The notes under the pieces were generated by a model. That model had not been told where the DNA came from, ran no database searches, and saw only the letters and a list, made by a program, of their open reading frames with translations. A stretch of 54,565 bases of DNA from Corynebacterium minutissimum (GTDB taxonomy: Bacteria > Actinomycetota > Actinomycetes > Mycobacteriales > Mycobacteriaceae): assembly GCF_000988205.1 (NCBI RefSeq), contig NZ_LAYQ01000024.1:1-54565 (forward strand), given 5' to 3'. This document shows positions 52,400 through 54,565 of this stretch, piece after piece. The position numbers and the translations under genes were made by a program. How positions within the stretch are numbered: position 1 is the stretch's first letter; each line of letters opens with the position of its first letter.

Positions 52400-53923
52400 A
52401 TGCAATCGTTCGGAACACTCAACTGGATAGTTCTGATCCTCTATCTCCTGGGAATGCTTCTTGTCGGCGCTTATTTTGCGCGTAGGGCCGGCAGTGATCA
52501 GGACGAATTCTTCAAAGCGGGTGGCAGGATTCCTGGCTGGGCAGCGGGATTTTCTATCTATGCCACGACGCTGTCTGCCATCACATTCATGTCGACGCCG
52601 GAAAAGGCCTATCTGACTGACTGGGCCTACTCGGCTGGTAACCTCGCTATTTTTGCCATTGTTCCAATTTTGATTGGTTACTATGTTCCGTTCTTCAGGA
52701 AGCTGGATGTCACGACGGCCTACGAGTACCTTGAGGAGAGATTCTCCGTAGCCCTCCGAGTTCTCGGCTCGCTCCTCTTCGTTCTTTATCACGTCGGGCG
52801 CATCGCCATCGTTATCTATTTGCCGACATTGGCAATCACGTCGGTGGCAGATATCAACCCGCTGGTCGTCGCCGCGTTTGTAGGCGCTCTTTGTATTGTG
52901 TACACCTTCCTGGGAGGCATGGAAGGCGTGATTTGGTCTGATGTGATTCAGGGTATCCTGCTGCTGGCTGGCGCCGCAGCGGTAGTGCTGACGGCCATGG
53001 CCATGACTCCCGACGGATTTAACGGTGCGGTGGTTAACGCCGCTGAAGAAGGAAAGTTCTACTCAGCGGACAACTTCACCACGAATGCAGTCTTCTCCTC
53101 GATACCATTCATCTTTATCGGAAATGTACTGAACAGCTTGCACCAGTACACCTCTTCTCAGGACGTCGTTCAGCGCTACCAAACGACTCCTACGATTCAA
53201 GCGACGAAGAAGTCCCTCATCGTCAACGGAATACTGGCGCTGATAACAATTCCGCTGTTCTACGGGATGGGAACGGCTTTGTATAACTTCTACGAAGCGA
53301 AGGGTGGTCTGCCTGAAGGAGTCAACACTTCTGCTGTAGTGCCGTATTTCATTCTTTCGGAGCTGCCTGCAGGCATTGCTGGACTCTTGATTGCTGCCAT
53401 CTTGGCGGCTGCGCAATCGACAATTTCTTCTTCGCTCAACTCGATTTCCGCGTGCGTTGCCGTGGATATCTATAACCGCTTCTCCCCGAAGGAGGCGTCG
53501 GTTACTTTCTCTCGCCTGGTCATCATCGTTGCCGGAACCTTCGGATTGGCCGTTGCACTGTATCTCATCATTACCAACCAGTCGGACCTGTGGGACCTGT
53601 TCCTCGCGATTACCGGTCTTTTTGGAGTTCCGCTCACTGCGGTATTTGTCTTGGGTATCTTTACGAAGTCCGCAAATTCCAATGGCGTTCTCATCGGGCT
53701 CCTGTGCGGAGCGATTGCTGCGTATTTCGCTGGAAAGCTGGACCAAGGCCCATTCTTGGTCTCGATTGTCGCCTTCGTAGGAACTCTCGTTATCGGCTAC
53801 CTGGCATCCTTCATCTTCCGGAAATCTGACCATCACGACATCACGGGCTTGACTATTTACGGAAAGGACCTTGAATACACGCGGCGCAGTGTCAATCAAA
53901 TACCCGTTGCGCAAAGTGAGTAA
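52400..53923 (+). CDS. Sodium:solute symporter, probable sialic acid transporter
   Basis: 507 residues, SSS family with 13 or so helices (NWIVLILYLLGMLLVGAYFA, TTLSAITFMSTPEKAY, ALCIVYTFLGGMEGVIWSDV, AAQSTISSSLNS). Members of this group in sialic acid clusters (SiaT/NanT-like) carry N-acetylneuraminate with sodium. Corynebacterium glutamicum uses an ABC importer for this job instead. GAAGGGAAGG precedes the ATG. It is divergent from nanR and shares its operator region. Confidence 0.88.
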   Translation: MQSFGTLNWIVLILYLLGMLLVGAYFARRAGSDQDEFFKAGGRIPGWAAGFSIYATTLSAITFMSTPEKAYLTDWAYSAGNLAIFAIVPILIGYYVPFFRKLDVTTAYEYLEERFSVALRVLGSLLFVLYHVGRIAIVIYLPTLAITSVADINPLVVAAFVGALCIVYTFLGGMEGVIWSDVIQGILLLAGAAAVVLTAMAMTPDGFNGAVVNAAEEGKFYSADNFTTNAVFSSIPFIFIGNVLNSLHQYTSSQDVVQRYQTTPTIQATKKSLIVNGILALITIPLFYGMGTALYNFYEAKGGLPEGVNTSAVVPYFILSELPAGIAGLLIAAILAAAQSTISSSLNSISACVAVDIYNRFSPKEASVTFSRLVIIVAGTFGLAVALYLIITNQSDLWDLFLAITGLFGVPLTAVFVLGIFTKSANSNGVLIGLLCGAIAAYFAGKLDQGPFLVSIVAFVGTLVIGYLASFIFRKSDHHDITGLTIYGKDLEYTRRSVNQIPVAQSE

Positions 53924-53989
53924 GCAATACGAATAGGCTGCCGCTAGGCTTGGTTCGTGTGTACACCGGAAGCAACTGAAGGAAACACA

Positions 53990-54397
53990 ATGACCACACC
54001 CGATATCGAGGTTGACTACGACTCCGTCGATTCGATTCTGGATGTGATCGGTCGATGCCTACGCGTGGACCGCAAACTCAATCAGCGTACACCGTGGGAT
54101 GGCTTTGTGGTCGTGTCCGGTTACGAGCAGGGGCACTCGGCGCACCAAGCATGGCGGTTTGTCGGTGATAAGACTTTGATCACCACGGTGTCCGCACTCA
54201 ACCCAGCGTTCAACGATACGCTGATCGCACGGTTGCGAGAGCTCACCGCCGATCCGGAACGCGGTGAGTGGCAGACCTGGATCGCGCGGTACGATCTCGC
54301 CTCCGATAGCTTCGACCACACATTCCTGTGGCCCGGAGAGGACGAAGTGGGGTTGCCCGCAAATCGTGGACACGTAGTGGAGCTACCTAGTGGTTAG
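53990..54397 (+). CDS. Small protein of unknown function, 3' end altered by an IS3 element
   Basis: 135 residues from ATG 53990 (AAGGAAAC upstream). No family recognised. The body reads VDYDSVDSILDVIGRCLRVD and WDGFVVVSGYEQGHSAHQAW, with a Trp-rich end (YDLASDSFDHTFLWPGEDEV). After residue 120 or so the sequence enters what looks like the inverted repeat of the adjacent IS (54348-54373), so the last 15 residues are probably not native. Its TAG overlaps the transposase TAA on the other strand. Confidence 0.6.
   Translation: MTTPDIEVDYDSVDSILDVIGRCLRVDRKLNQRTPWDGFVVVSGYEQGHSAHQAWRFVGDKTLITTVSALNPAFNDTLIARLRELTADPERGEWQTWIARYDLASDSFDHTFLWPGEDEVGLPANRGHVVELPSG
54348..54373. repeat. Probable terminal inverted repeat of the IS3-family element
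   Basis: Read on the minus strand the segment begins GTGTCCACGATTTGCGGG, then CAACCCCA. This is the layout of the right end of many IS3-family elements (GTGTCCA...CGGG...CA). It lies 21 bp past the transposase stop. The partner end is outside the window. Confidence 0.5.
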
Positions 54398-54565
54398 GCA
54401 GCTATTTCTTTTCTGCTGTTGATTGCGCCGGCGTGGTTCTCGAAGTCGACGGGGCTGACCATTCCGAGTGCAGAGTGCCGGCGCCGACGGTTGTAGACGA
54501 CTTCAATCCAGTAGGCAACGGCCTTGCGTGCAGCATCACGGGTAGGCCATCGCTTACGGTCGTAG
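54394..54565 (-). mobile_element. IS3-family transposase, C-terminal part
   Basis: 56 codons to TAA 54394, entering from beyond the right edge. The translation DRKRWPTRDAARKAVAYWIE, VVYNRRRRHSALGM and VSPVDFENH is the classic C-terminal end of IS3-type OrfB integrase (the YNxxRxHSxLGxxSPxxFE motif). The DDE residues lie mostly outside the window. Confidence 0.92.

Overview
The window looks like a chromosomal segment of a Corynebacterium. The signs are GC-rich actinobacterial coding sequence, many small secreted proteins with one membrane tail, a sortase, nan and bgl loci arranged as in this genus, and a palindrome resembling the C. glutamicum MntR box. The species cannot be fixed from the sequence alone. 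No rRNA, tRNA or CRISPR array was recognised.

Layout. 280-2905: manganese-type ABC importer (ATPase plus a permease fused to its binding protein) behind a MntR-like operator. 3130-6498: beta-oxidation pair fadN-fadA. 6649-13796: a split 5-oxoproline/lactam locus. One arm (+) carries a YcsG-like transporter and a D-glutamate cyclase family protein. The other arm (-) carries pxpA, fused pxpBC, a biotin carboxylase-BCCP and a GntR regulator. The same palindrome lies in front of both arms. 13947-21137: an exported-protein island with four paralogues sharing a C-terminal tail, a peptide-binding lipoprotein, a sortase and its probable substrate. 21178-23454: a DUF2891 protein, then a RelA/SpoT-domain protein with a small downstream partner. 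23586-27157: TAXI-type TRAP transporter. 27704-30166: three related secreted proteins with a strictly spaced cysteine pair. 30385-32959: arginine deiminase and an amino-acid permease. 33371-37187: ATPase with an iteron-like upstream array, an ASCH protein and a degenerate 5'-nucleotidase. 37237-43282: acetyltransferase, double-AsnC regulator, M20 hydrolase, AbgT transporter and a secreted nuclease, with two decayed Abi_2-like fragments. 44005-48276: bglF-bglA-bglG controlled by an antitermination leader. 48764-53923: sialic acid catabolism (nanA, nanK, nanE, nanR, SSS transporter). 53990-54565: a small gene apparently cut by an IS3-family element that runs off the window.

How the parts fit. 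Much of the window concerns scavenging host-derived nutrients (sialic acid, beta-glucosides, 5-oxoproline, acyl-amino acids or dipeptides, arginine, fatty acids, manganese), interleaved with surface proteins, as expected of a skin or mucosal commensal. The parts least explained by known systems are the exported paralogue array, the three-gene cysteine-pair family, the RelA/SpoT-like gene pair, and the biotin carboxylase embedded in the 5-oxoprolinase operon. Several repeated DNA motifs (9-bp arrays at 20036 and 34592, a 22-bp array at 27519, decamer arrays at 2940 and 8785) have no certain role.
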